Of a stretch of DNA of 10,802 nucleotides, positions 1-8,786 are shown in pieces. The DNA is from Coemansia sp. RSA 1804 (lineage: Eukaryota > Kickxellomycota > Kickxellomycetes > Kickxellales > Kickxellaceae), in assembly GCA_027578815.1 (NCBI GenBank), contig JANBTH010000832.1, positions 1 to 10,802 of the forward strand. Direction: 5' to 3'. Within the stretch, counting starts at the first letter, position 1, and each line of letters starts with the position of its first letter. The notes under the pieces are model-generated. The model saw only the letters and a list, made by a program, of their open reading frames with translations, was not told the DNA's origin and ran no database searches. Both the position numbers and the translations under genes were made by a program.

Positions 1-2115
1 AATAGTTTGCAGCTGGCACAGAGCTCTATCCAGAGCAGCGTTGGCGCCATACCAACACCACCACGAAACGCGTATGTGCTTTCACCAGCACCCAAAGGCA
101 CAAAGGCAACGATGGCTTCTCCACACAGATCGCCCGAGTACTCGTTTTCATCGCTAGAAGACAGCCGACGCATGCCGCATCTCGGGCAGTTTGATGCCTT
201 GAGTCCATACACTGTTGACCGTTTAAACACAACTGCAGTCAAGGCGTCGGAACGCAGGCGCCGCTCGTCTGCACACCGCACACGTCGTTCGCGCGCCAAT
301 TCTGCTGCGTCATCGGTACACTGGGGATTGTCGGCAACATCCGACATTACGCTGCTAGCAGAATCGGCTCGTTCGGATCACCATACACGCAATCTGTCTG
401 ATACATCGGAGATGTCGCTTGGGTACACATCGCCGCGTAACAATGTGCAGCCGTTTGACTTTCAGATCAAAAGCGCAGCATCCGAGACATTTTGGCCGCC
501 TGATGAGTCGCCGTTGGTTTCTGATGGAGAGGCCGACGAGTACAACGACGAGGAGCTAGAGCAGCAGCTGGAGGCCAGTGGATTCCCTTCCAGCAGCAGT
601 GCAAACTTCAACTTTGAGGTGGGCAGAGACAATGGTTCGGCGCAGGGATCACCTCGCAGACGGACACGCGCAAGAGGTAGTTTTGTCACGCACAGCGCCG
701 ACAACATTGAGCGAGTTTCGCACAGCGGCTATCCGCGGCGCAGATACGATGTGACATCGTTCATGGACCCAAGCAGTCCGCTGAATGGAGAGTCTGGACA
801 ACCAATGACGCTGAGCCTGCTTGCCAACTCTACAGGCGGGCGTCCGCGTGCTAGAACCAGCGTTGTTCCCGAAGGCGAGCGCGGGCCTGACAGAGGCCTA
901 TTTATCGACGACGACTCAGAAACCTCGCCACACATTCCTGATTACTTGGATTACGACGGATCGACGCTGACGCAGCAACAGGACTGGCAGCTGATGAATG
1001 CCTCGAGCAGCGACAATGAGGAGCAGTCGCAGAATTCGCACCCCCGCCGCCGCGTGCGCAAACGCAGGGTCCTTCCAAAGACTCTTTTCCATATGCCGCC
1101 CAAGAATGGAAAGGTAGCCGAGATTGTTACTGACGCTGCGCTGTTTCGGGGCTCCAAGCTGTCAGAAACGCTGCTTTCTGGGCTCGATGAACGCAGTAGC
1201 GAGGCCGCAATAAGGAATGACTCACAAAAGTCCTTGAAGCGATTGGCTGCGAAAATGGGAGCACGCGGAGCTGCTAGCACCATTGCTGGAACCGCTACTG
1301 CCGGTTCTACTGTTGGCAACATTATGGCCACTGCAGCATGCAATGGTGCTGTTGCTGAAACGATGGTGGCCATTGCAGTTATAACTCCGGAAATGCAGAT
1401 GTTCATAGACTTGAAGGTCATTCCCCGAGTTCCCGAGAGCATTGAAATGCGCCTTCGTATCGAGACACTCGGACGACTGGTGCTGTACAGCTCGGGCGAG
1501 GACCGCGGTAGCTGGACGGGGCTGCGAATCGCGTGTTTTAGTCTCCAGCTTGGTGCATGCATTGAGCGTGCGCGCGGTCTGTGCGAGCTGTCGCTGGTCA
1601 ATATTGGGCTTTCCAAGATCCCAAAGTCTATTATGCGGTGTCGAGGTCTGCGGAAGCTCAACATGTCGCACAACTGGGTCACTGCTGTGCCCGGCTGGCT
1701 GGCACGACTGGGATGTCTGGAACATGTTGTTTTTGCAGGAAATCCGCTGCGCACGGTATCGGCTGATCTGGTGGAGATGCGCCAGCGTCTAGTTACACTT
1801 GACCTTGGCCGCTCCGATAGATGGGTTGTTTTGAACCGCCATATGCCGCCTCCGCGCAAGATGTCCGAGGCCGAGAAGACCGATATATTGTTCAAGCGCA
1901 TTCGTGCAACTGCGTCCAAGCGCATGGCTGCTTGTCTGGACGCTCCGAGGCTTGATCTCACTCATCGGCAGCACGAGGCTTCCGTTGAGCGCGCACAGAA
2001 GCTCATTTCGATATACGCAAACTCGCTGTACTCTACGCTTCGCCAGACACGCAACTGGGGCCATTCTGTAGCGCTTCCGTACCCGGCAGACCACAACAAC
2101 CACTGGCTGGCCTGA
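1..2115 (+). CDS. Leucine-rich-repeat protein with long disordered N-terminal region (5' partial)
   Basis: I do not recognise the family. The frame is open from base 1 to TGA at 2113-2115, giving 704 residues with no stop. The first ATG in frame is at 112, but the open frame to the window edge suggests the gene starts further left; a splice acceptor at about 12 (tttgcag) is an alternative. Residues 1 to about 350 are Ser/Arg/Asp-rich with acidic and basic patches (for example RRRRSS near residue 94) and look disordered. A short Ala/Thr/Gly-rich stretch lies near 420-450. About three LRRs of roughly 23 residues span about 527-590, with L530-L532-N534-L537-I540-P541 and L553-N554-M555-N558-V563-P564 spacing, followed by the truncated repeat ending N581-P582-L583. 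About 115 basic residues follow the LRRs. LRRs of this kind bind proteins, so a scaffold or adaptor role is inference. No membrane segment or catalytic motif is evident. Confidence 0.85.
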   Translation, partial: NSLQLAQSSIQSSVGAIPTPPRNAYVLSPAPKGTKATMASPHRSPEYSFSSLEDSRRMPHLGQFDALSPYTVDRLNTTAVKASERRRRSSAHRTRRSRANSAASSVHWGLSATSDITLLAESARSDHHTRNLSDTSEMSLGYTSPRNNVQPFDFQIKSAASETFWPPDESPLVSDGEADEYNDEELEQQLEASGFPSSSSANFNFEVGRDNGSAQGSPRRRTRARGSFVTHSADNIERVSHSGYPRRRYDVTSFMDPSSPLNGESGQPMTLSLLANSTGGRPRARTSVVPEGERGPDRGLFIDDDSETSPHIPDYLDYDGSTLTQQQDWQLMNASSSDNEEQSQNSHPRRRVRKRRVLPKTLFHMPPKNGKVAEIVTDAALFRGSKLSETLLSGLDERSSEAAIRNDSQKSLKRLAAKMGARGAASTIAGTATAGSTVGNIMATAACNGAVAETMVAIAVITPEMQMFIDLKVIPRVPESIEMRLRIETLGRLVLYSSGEDRGSWTGLRIACFSLQLGACIERARGLCELSLVNIGLSKIPKSIMRCRGLRKLNMSHNWVTAVPGWLARLGCLEHVVFAGNPLRTVSADLVEMRQRLVTLDLGRSDRWVVLNRHMPPPRKMSEAEKTDILFKRIRATASKRMAACLDAPRLDLTHRQHEASVERAQKLISIYANSLYSTLRQTRNWGHSVALPYPADHNNHWLA

Positions 2116-2437
2116 GCTGGCCATTGCGCTGCTTTTTTATTTGCTGCGAAATGATGTGGGAACGGATACTGAAGTGTCCCTATTTCCCCACTCTCTACAT
2201 TGAATTACCTGCACATATCTCATACTAGCGTTTACATGCCCACATCACCACACTTCTGCCACCACCACTACCATTCCACATTTACATATTCATCTGCATC
2301 TGTGCACCATTGCAGCATTTTCCAAATATGGATCAGATTTTGCCTTTTGTTATGGCTGGTCCCGGCTAGCATTTTTATTGCGTTTTCAATGTAATCTTGA
2401 CAGCGTCTGTTTTATTTTCTTTTATACAACTGTGGTA

Positions 2438-2443
2438 AATAAA
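2438..2443 (+). terminator. Candidate polyadenylation signal AATAAA for the LRR gene
   Basis: The canonical hexamer AATAAA lies about 320 bases past the LRR gene stop, after a T-rich stretch (2409-2424). Fungal poly(A) signals are loose and this one would give a fairly long 3' UTR, so it is only a candidate. Confidence 0.35.
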
Positions 2444-2456
2444 ACCACCTTACTTA

Positions 2457-2475
2457 TGCGCATGTCGCATGCGCA
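2457..2475. repeat. Perfect 8-bp inverted repeat with 3-base spacer
   Basis: The arms are TGCGCATG (2457-2464) and CATGCGCA (2468-2475), separated by TCG. The core recurs as the palindrome CATGCGCATG at 2804-2813. It could be a dimeric transcription-factor site or a small hairpin in a 3' UTR; the sequence does not decide. Confidence 0.6.
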
Positions 2476-2747
2476 AATGCACAAGCTCATTTCTTCGCAT
2501 GCCTGCATCCTTCATGTGTCTTGGCTGCATCCATTCGTTGTTTTTATCTGCTATTTCTTGGGAGGTTCCATTTTAATGGTAGAAATACATTCTGTAAGTG
2601 ATCTTTACATGTGTCCGCACTCACGCCCCGACTTTACAGCGCCAAACCCTAGTGCTGTGCCCGCCGCTACCGGGTGGTTCTTTGACTCGTGGCCGCAAAG
2701 CCTGCACCCGCTTCTGATGCGTTCTAATTCTGCCATCCATAATCTGC

Positions 2748-2755
2748 GTCACGTG
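2748..2755. promoter_or_regulatory. Candidate E-box / CDEI-like site GTCACGTG
   Basis: GTCACGTG fits the RTCACRTG consensus bound by Cbf1/USF-type bHLH factors in fungi. It lies about 1.1 kb upstream of the PAS-GATA start codon and just upstream of the ATG-free stretch, so it may be part of that promoter. A single 8-base match in about 1.7 kb of noncoding DNA could be chance. Confidence 0.3.
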
Positions 2756-2803
2756 TGTGCGCAATGACATCCCAGGGCTTGTGCTGCAAGCATCGTTTTC
2801 TTC

Positions 2804-2813
2804 CATGCGCATG
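2804..2813. repeat. 10-bp palindrome CATGCGCATG
   Basis: This is a self-complementary decamer sharing the TGCGCATG core with the inverted repeat about 330 bases upstream. It is a possible binding site in the distal promoter of the PAS-GATA gene. Confidence 0.4.
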
Positions 2814-2914
2814 ATCTGTGCTGTGCCACCCTGGACAAGAAAATTGCAGATTTGACTCCGCCTCAACTGCTTCGCTCCAATTCCAACCACACTTTCCATT
2901 TTTATTTCTCGATG

Positions 2915-3869
2915 CCAGTGCCCTTTTTTTCGGTCGATTGCTGCTTCCAGTCGGAACCTGAAATTCCCATCCCTCAATCAGCTTGCAAGCAAGCACCACC
3001 AGGAAAAACCTCGTTTCTGCTGCTGTTCTCGTTTCTATTTTACTTTCCTATTTTGCCACCCTTTCTTTTTTGTTGCTTTTTGCATTTTTGGTCATTTTTC
3101 TCTTTTTCTGATAAAGGAGGGCTTTTATTACAAACGCCTAATACTCTACACTAACCTCGTCTTCTGTTTCTTAAAAAAGACTAAAACAACCAGAGCAAAA
3201 ATATACCTTTTGCTGTTGTCCTGTCTGTTTTTTTTCTTGTTTTCTACTTTTCTTTTTTTCTTTGTCAAAAGTGTCAAAAGCAGAGTGCGTTTGATAAAAA
3301 ATAGTTGCTTACTTTTGGTTCTCTTTCTTTTTCATTAAAACAAGAATCTGGCTCTCTTTTTTTCTGCATTCCCCAATTTAGTCAACGCACTCTATTCTCA
3401 TTTTAACTTTTTTATTTCTATTTTTCGTTTTTTGGTACTCCACGCAATTCGGCACTGACTGAGCCCCAAAGTACGGAGAGGGAGGTGTAAGAAAACCCAG
3501 AAAAGTAGAGTCGGCCACCATTTCTCCCTCCTTCCCTGCTTGACACGCAGCAGCCAAAGAATAAAAGGAAGAAAAAAGCGCCCTGTTACTGTTAATATTT
3601 CGCCTTTTTATCTCTTCTTTCTTGTTGCTTCGTTTTTGCCTCCTTTGTTCCTTTTTCCTCCTTTTACTTCATTTATACATTTCACCTTTCGCTTTTCAAT
3701 TCTCTTTCTTTTTCTTTTCTTGTCGCTGTCGCTGTGGTCTCTTTTTGGTCCTGTTTGCAATCTCAACAGACCTACTCGAACACAGCTGTTATTCCATCAT
3801 AACACAGCCCAGCATCCAGTCGTTATACAGCCTGCGCGTGCTTGTTGCATTCCTGTTTCGCCAAATTAA
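2915..3869 (+). promoter_or_regulatory. T/C-rich promoter and putative long 5' leader of the PAS-GATA gene, free of ATG
   Basis: By direct reading there is no ATG on the + strand over these 955 bases, while the reverse triplet CAT occurs about 13 times. The last upstream ATG is at 2912-2914. The stretch is dominated by T and C runs, densest at about 3595-3745, a composition common upstream of fungal transcription starts. No clear TATA box was seen. The asymmetry fits a transcribed leader from which upstream start codons have been removed. A leader intron is possible (donor-like GTAAGA at 3487, acceptor-like caacag ending 3770) but unproven. Confidence 0.55.
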
Positions 3870-3966
3870 ATGGCGATGACTGTTAATGAGAGAAAACGGT
3901 CTGCAGAACTGGCAGTAGGGGATCACGATGTGGAAGCAGATAGAACACAACCACCATACTCGAACA

Positions 3967-3999
<33 letters not shown>

Positions 4000-6900
4000 G
4001 GCAACAGTATCAACAGAAGCAGCAGCGAGACCATCACCCATGCTTCTGGGGCGTGTTTCACAGCGAGAATCTGAACTTTGTGTTTGTATCAGCATCTTTG
4101 AACGGATTCTTGGGAAACGAAATGGCGTCGACAATGCTAAATCAATCGCTTTTCGACTACATTCACCCGGAAGAGGCAAACAGAGCTCGCAGGGATCTTG
4201 TTGACACATTTATCTCAAAGCCCCTATGGGGCTCCGGAATCAGGTAAACACACATTCAATAGCTTTGCCACAAGACGGGTTTTTTGTTTTCAGTTAGCCA
4301 CTGGTGCATAAGATCCGAAAGAATGCATGTGCGATTTAAAGCACATCTTGTATCCTGAGAAAACCATTCATCTCGCGCCTCGCCCTCTTATATTCAATCT
4401 CCCCTTGTTTGACTTTTTGTGCCCTTGTTCTACTTTTTTGGCCTGCCTTTCTAGTGCTTGTGTTTGTGCTTGTCCTTTTTTTCTTGCGCATTCGCTTGTG
4501 TTGCAACGCCTCGTTCCTGTTGCTCTTTTGCTTGGATTTCTTTGGAGGTTGTCTTGAGGTCTATTGTCTGCTTGCAAGGGGAAGAAGTGCGGCCGTTGAA
4601 GACAGAGCCCATGAAGATGTGGGTTTTGTTTATGAGGAGTATCTTTTCATGCTACAATTTTTTTATGTTGGCGGGTTGGATTAGTTGCAGCACATGTCGC
4701 AGTGTTTCGGTGTTTTGATAGTTGCCTTTTACGCCTTTGCTAATCACAGGTCGCAATAATTGCCACCTTCTTTTGCCACCTCCCTATTTTTCGTCAGAAC
4801 CAGCATAAGCATGTATTCATTGCAAAATGGTGTTCATTTGTTGTTAAATCCTTTCTTTTGTGTACTGTTTTGTTGGCCTGCATTCAGTCGTTTGGTTGTT
4901 TCGAGAATAGCACGGTCTTCAGTGGCATTCTGATGGGCCTGAAACCATTGTACTAGAAAATTTTTTATCTCCAGGATGCTTGTTAGTCTAGCCTTTTTCC
5001 TGTTTCCCACTTTTTTCGGTCCGCCTCCTCCCTTTGCCACCACATCAATGTACAACCGTTTATTGTCCCTTAGTTACAATGTGCTATATGCCAGGCATAA
5101 TCGTTTGCGCGTTATAACAAACAGGTTTGGAGTTCTCGCTGTGGCTAACAAAATGCAAAATAAAGCACATCAGTGTAGGTGTCGGTTGAGACGGTTTGAC
5201 CTGGGTAAAGCCAGCTTTCATCAAGCATATCGCCGCGCCTCCGAAGGCCACATCTTGCATCATGCGTACCACTCAGCGCAGCATGTGCATGAGGCGCTTG
5301 AACGCAAGCTCTCGCTCCCAATAATACCAGACATTGCAAAACTGCGCAACAATCCTGGTATGCAGACACAGTCATCCACATGTGGGTCTTTTTTGCAACC
5401 CATGCCAAAGCGACTGCGAACGATACTCGAGGATTCGGTTGGCATACGCTCGTCATTGCATCAGCAATTGCCCGCTCGTGGTGGTGTGTTGGGAAATTCC
5501 AGCAGCCGCGGTGGGCTTGCTGCTGACGATGAAAGCAGCGGCAATGCCGGTTACAAAAACACCACATTGCAGTTCAAAGAAGCCGATGGGGACAGCGAGT
5601 ATCTGATTGCCAACATTGGGATTTATCTTGTTTCTGCAAAACTCTCTATCATGGTTTGCCACTACGAGAATCCGTCGTTAGAGGAGCGCTCATCTACACA
5701 AAGACACGCTACAGCCATATGTTTGCCAGCGCAGTCTACAGCGTCGCCATTGTCATCGTCTAAACCCGAACCGGATTGTTGCGACTGCGCCTCTAGTGCG
5801 CTTGACGTAACTGATACGAAGCGAATTCAGCATCTGCTATCACAGATACATAAACTGGATACTATTGATTCTGTGTACGGCTACGGTTCCGAAGGAGCAG
5901 GAGCAGCGGGCTATCGCTCTGGAGCTCAACGCTTTGCCCCAGAGGCAGGCCTTACAAGTAGTTCCAGTGTTGGTGTTGGTTCCGGTGGTAGGCCCACGTT
6001 TAATGCAGCCAGCAGCAACAGCAGCAGCATTGCCTCGCGACATGTGCAGGTCTATTCAGTTGACAGCAAAAGGCTCATATGCGCGTTTCCAGAAGAAGGA
6101 TATCGAAATATGTACGGTAGGCTACCATTAGATGCTGCGCGCGATGGCGCAAGCTTACACTCGTTGCTGGAGAATTGTCTCGACAAGAAGTCAGAGTCGC
6201 ACGCGGAAAATTTGCTTCAATCTCCTAACATTCCAAACTCCGATCCTATTAGACTGGAATTAAAAGTACGATCCAACGCCTATGAGCCACCCGCCGACGT
6301 GCAGAGCATTTTCTTCCGCTGGGGCAATCTGTTGTTTGTTTCTCAGCAAGCGCGTAGTGATAGTGCTGCATATTCCAGCAACACAAATGTGGCTGTCAAG
6401 CCTGAGGAGAGCAACATTCTTTCAAAATACAACATATGCACGCCGCCAAACGATAGACCTGCGCGCGGCAATATGCTGTCTGATTCTAGCGCTCGGGCTG
6501 CAAATTCCGGTCTGCATCAGCATAGTAACAGAGGCAGCTCGGGAACCCGGGATCTACCAGGCCAGCAAAGCAGCAATCAGAGCCGAAATCTTCACCATAG
6601 CCACTACCACTACACTCAGCATGGCGCATCTCACTCGAGCGAGGCACGTGTGTTCTCTCTTCCCCGCGCGCCGGCATCTGTTGCGGCTAGTCTGCCTCCT
6701 CGCCCTCCTGCAACACTCACGCCGCCCGAATCTGCTCCATTGCGACGCCAGTCTTCATATACGCTACCGCCGGTGAAATCATTTGAGGAACGACGGTTCT
6801 CATATCCGATACAGGTTTTGAATGGCGAAAGACGACCGCCAGCACTTCCCATTATGCCTCATCAGCAGCAGACACCTATGGGTGTCGCTTCCATAAACTC

Positions 6901-8116
6901 GGCGCCTGTCGGCGGAACAACCCGTGGAAGCCCTCTAGCAGCAACGGCTGCAAGCCCTAGCAGCAGCAGAACATCAGATTTGCGTATGCGTTCAGTCGTC
7001 GGCTATGGAGTGCGACCAAGTGTATCAATCGTTACCAAAAATGTGGGCGAGGCCTTGTCTCAGCCAACGCCAGCAATCTCACCCATGTCAGCAGCCATTG
7101 CCCAGCACACCCCTGTTTCGTTGTCGCCAGCACCTCAGTCGAAACCTCACTCCGCAAATCCGGGCGCTGTGCAAGTGAATGTGTATCCTCCCTCTGAATC
7201 GGGAGATTTATGGCGTTGGAATCAAAGTCAACAGGGGCTGTCTCAGACACAAGGACACACGCAGCCGCAACAGCAAGAGACAAAAACAAAACAGGAGCAG
7301 CCACAGCAGCCACATAATCAACACCACCACCACTATCAACAACAGCAACAACAGCAGCAACAACAACAACCGCAACAACAACCGCACCATCAACAACAAA
7401 AGCAGTCATCACACCAGAACCAATACCAATACCAACATCACCATCATCCTCATCAATACCTACAACCCCCTTCATTACAGCAGCGGACACCGTCGGCTGG
7501 TCAAGTCCACCAGCAGCGCCCAATCATTGCATTGAATCGTGCTATTCCTTCACCACACACACACCTCTCTCACTACACGATGGCTGACCAGCAGTACCAA
7601 CCGCCACTTGTAACAACAGCGCCATCGCCTAGCATTGCCGTGCCCCTTGGAGCACACCACAACGATGCCGAAAAAAAAACGTGCCGAAGCTGTGGGACCG
7701 ACTCGAGTCCTGAGTGGCGGAAAGGGCCCACTGGCCACAAAACGTAAGTACCTTGTAACCCAGATACGTCTGTTGACGTTTGATGCGGATGTCTCTGTTC
7801 CTGCTGCTGCTGCTGATACTGATTCTGCTAGTATTGAGTATCTCTGGGTGTCCAGTGGCGATTTCTGTGTGTAATCGCATGTCTCATTACTTCCCAGATG
7901 CATGAATGTGCGGGACTAAATGGTTTTGACATACTTATGTTTTATTGTGCTAACACCAATTTGTCTTTTTATGCACATGTACATGCGTCTATACCATGTT
8001 CTGCATGTGATCTGGACTTTGTATCTGCTGTGTTAACGTGTAGGCTGTGCAATGCATGCGGACTGAGATATGCCCGATCGATTAACCGCGCAAAGAAAAG
8101 CTCTTTGGCAGACTGA
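3870..8116 (+). CDS. PAS-domain GATA zinc-finger transcription factor, white-collar-2-like (3 exons)
   Basis: Join of 3870-4243, 5179-7743 and 8044-8116 gives 1003 residues. The start is firm: TAA at 3867-3869 precedes the ATG in frame, and the ATG has A at -3 and G at +4. Order: a Q tract (34-43); a PAS domain from F59-W60 through FDYIHPEEA (95-103) to R125-CRLRRF; an insertion of about 135 residues; final PAS-like strands at 266-289; a CCDC cluster (325-328); a second PAS-like block at about 412-515 ending in VQSIFFRWGNLLFVSQQ; a long Ser/Pro/Gln/His-rich linker with Q845-Q855; and a GATA finger C960-C963-C982-C985 (CX2CX18CX2C) with a basic tail. A PAS plus an 18-loop finger is the pattern of WC-2 and relatives, which partner WC-1 photoreceptors in nuclear light and clock control. 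The LOV cysteine motif (NCRFLQ) is absent, so it is not itself a flavin photoreceptor by sequence. Candidate NLS PKRLR (201-205) and SUMO motif VKPE (K532). At 1003 aa it is about twice Neurospora WC-2. The light role is inference. Confidence 0.88.
3969..3995 (+). repeat. (CAG)9 microsatellite encoding polyglutamine
   Basis: Nine uninterrupted CAG units followed by CAA encode Q34-Q43, just before the PAS domain, with further broken Q pairs to residue 52. A pure triplet run is likely to vary in length between isolates. Confidence 0.9.
4244..5178 (+). other. Intron 1 of the PAS-GATA gene (935 bases, phase 2)
   Basis: The donor GTAAAC follows ATC AG, and the acceptor tgtag ends at 5178. The joined codon AGG gives the PAS seam GSGIR-CRLRRF, which reads naturally as one PAS strand. 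A GCTAAC branch site at 5144-5149 lies 30 bases before the acceptor. Nearer AGs at 5165 and 5173 give early stops, so 5178 is the in-frame choice on this side. Retention gives AGG TAA, an immediate stop. The intron is T/G-rich and long for a fungus. It also holds a pyrimidine-rich acceptor-like CAG at 4974 that is in frame. Confidence 0.72.
7337..7369 (+). repeat. Mixed CAA/CAG tract encoding polyglutamine (Q845-Q855)
   Basis: Eleven glutamine codons alternate between CAA and CAG, inside a wider Q/H/P-rich region (about 7255-7490). Unlike the first tract, the codons are mixed, so this one should be more stable in length. Q-rich regions of this kind often serve as activation or condensate-forming segments, which is inference here. 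Confidence 0.85.
7744..8043 (+). other. Intron 2 of the PAS-GATA gene, splitting the zinc finger (300 bases, phase 2)
   Basis: The canonical donor GTAAGT (7744-7749) and acceptor gtgtag (ends 8043) rejoin the finger as KT-LCNACGLR. A GCTAAC at 7949-7954 is a good branch site: between it and the acceptor there is no other AG over about 90 bases, a proper AG exclusion zone. A second candidate TTAAC (8033-8037) is probably too close to the acceptor. Retention gives ACG TAA, stopping before the last two finger cysteines. Confidence 0.95.
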
Positions 8117-8786
8117 TACATCATTAGAACTAAAAGTCCATCTTTTGTCTACGATAGGATAACCGTGTTTTCTGTATCGATCAAGCCATGTGGCCTGCGT
8201 CTACACCCGCACATCAGCACAATGGTAGTTAACTCATATTTTGACTTACAGTCTCCAGAGGCTGTTACAAAAACTCCCACTCGAGCACGTAGTACTTTGC
8301 AGCAGGATAAAAGGGCAAATGTCCAGACGTCGGTGTCTCCATAGCTCCTTTTAAAACACCTGCCAGCCCATACATCCTGCATACCTTGCGATACCTGTCT
8401 AGCTTTTCTTCACAGCGCTATGGAGGTTTTGCAGCTGTGTGTGAGGGCTTGGCGTTGACCATACACACGTATCTACCCATTGCTACTTTGCTCGTGGCAT
8501 TACATATAGTCTTTTTAAAGCATTGTCTCTTCGGCCTTTTAATCCATCATATGTGTTAGCCTGAGTTAATATCAAAATGACAGTAGAATAGCAACAGATA
8601 GCCCTCAATAATGTTGTGCCTCTTGCAACCCCCTCCCTTTATTTCTAACGAAAGAGCTAGTGGATGGTTTGGCTCTAGTTTAGTGGCAGCTCAGATACCA
8701 AATTTAATTAAATACAGTCAGCAACAATAGAAAGGATCACAACATCCAGCTTAGCGCAGGCAGTCGTGTCAGACCCCACAGTGCCA
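8117..8786. other. Convergent 3' intergenic spacer between PAS-GATA gene and cullin-3
   Basis: The genes on both sides end facing each other, so this 670-base stretch should hold both 3' UTRs and terminators. No gene is supportable; the open frame at 8149-8382 (-) has no recognisable content. I saw no canonical AATAAA on the + strand for the PAS-GATA gene. Confidence 0.7.
8638..8643 (-). terminator. Candidate polyadenylation signal AATAAA for cullin-3
   Basis: TTTATT on the + strand reads AATAAA on the minus strand, about 145 bases past the cullin stop codon. This is a plausible 3' UTR length. Confidence 0.45.

Larger units (their letters stand above)
2116..2914. other. Intergenic stretch: 3' flank of LRR gene and distal upstream region of PAS-GATA gene
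   Basis: I find no supportable gene in this stretch. The open frames here (for example + 2378-2767 and - 2621-2977) give composition-driven peptides with no recognisable motif. It contains many ATGs, unlike the stretch that follows. Points of note are a candidate polyadenylation signal at 2438, an inverted repeat at 2457-2475, an E-box at 2748-2755 and a palindrome at 2804-2813. The block around 2620-2760 is more GC-rich than its surroundings. Confidence 0.6.

Noticed and set aside
951..1961. 336-codon open frame on the minus strand, antisense to the LRR gene
   Set aside because: It lies wholly inside the LRR coding region and its translation is an Arg/Ser-rich shadow without any motif. The open frame follows from the codon composition of the sense gene.
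2378..2767. 129-codon + strand open frame in the intergenic region
   Set aside because: It is hydrophobic through T-rich composition, has no motif, and lies between a candidate poly(A) site and the next promoter.
2621..2977. 118-codon minus-strand open frame
   Set aside because: No recognisable domain and no codon pattern or splice support; it overlaps the promoter-like region of the PAS-GATA gene.
3540..3879. Open frames in the T/C-rich leader
   Set aside because: They lack an ATG start and encode Phe/Leu/Ser-rich low-complexity peptides that merely reflect the pyrimidine tract.
4298..4348. Possible mini-exon after a 54-base intron (acceptor gttag at 4297, donor-like GTATCC at 4349)
   Set aside because: The junction would be in frame and the intron size typical, but it breaks the PAS seam GSGIR-CRLRRF, the donor is weak, and no homology supports the inserted peptide. 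The neighbouring acceptor at 4293 gives an immediate stop.
7208..7523. Minus-strand Leu/Val-rich frames opposite the Q/H-rich linker
   Set aside because: Reverse reading of CAA/CAG and CAC repeats gives poly-Leu/Val; this is not a membrane protein.
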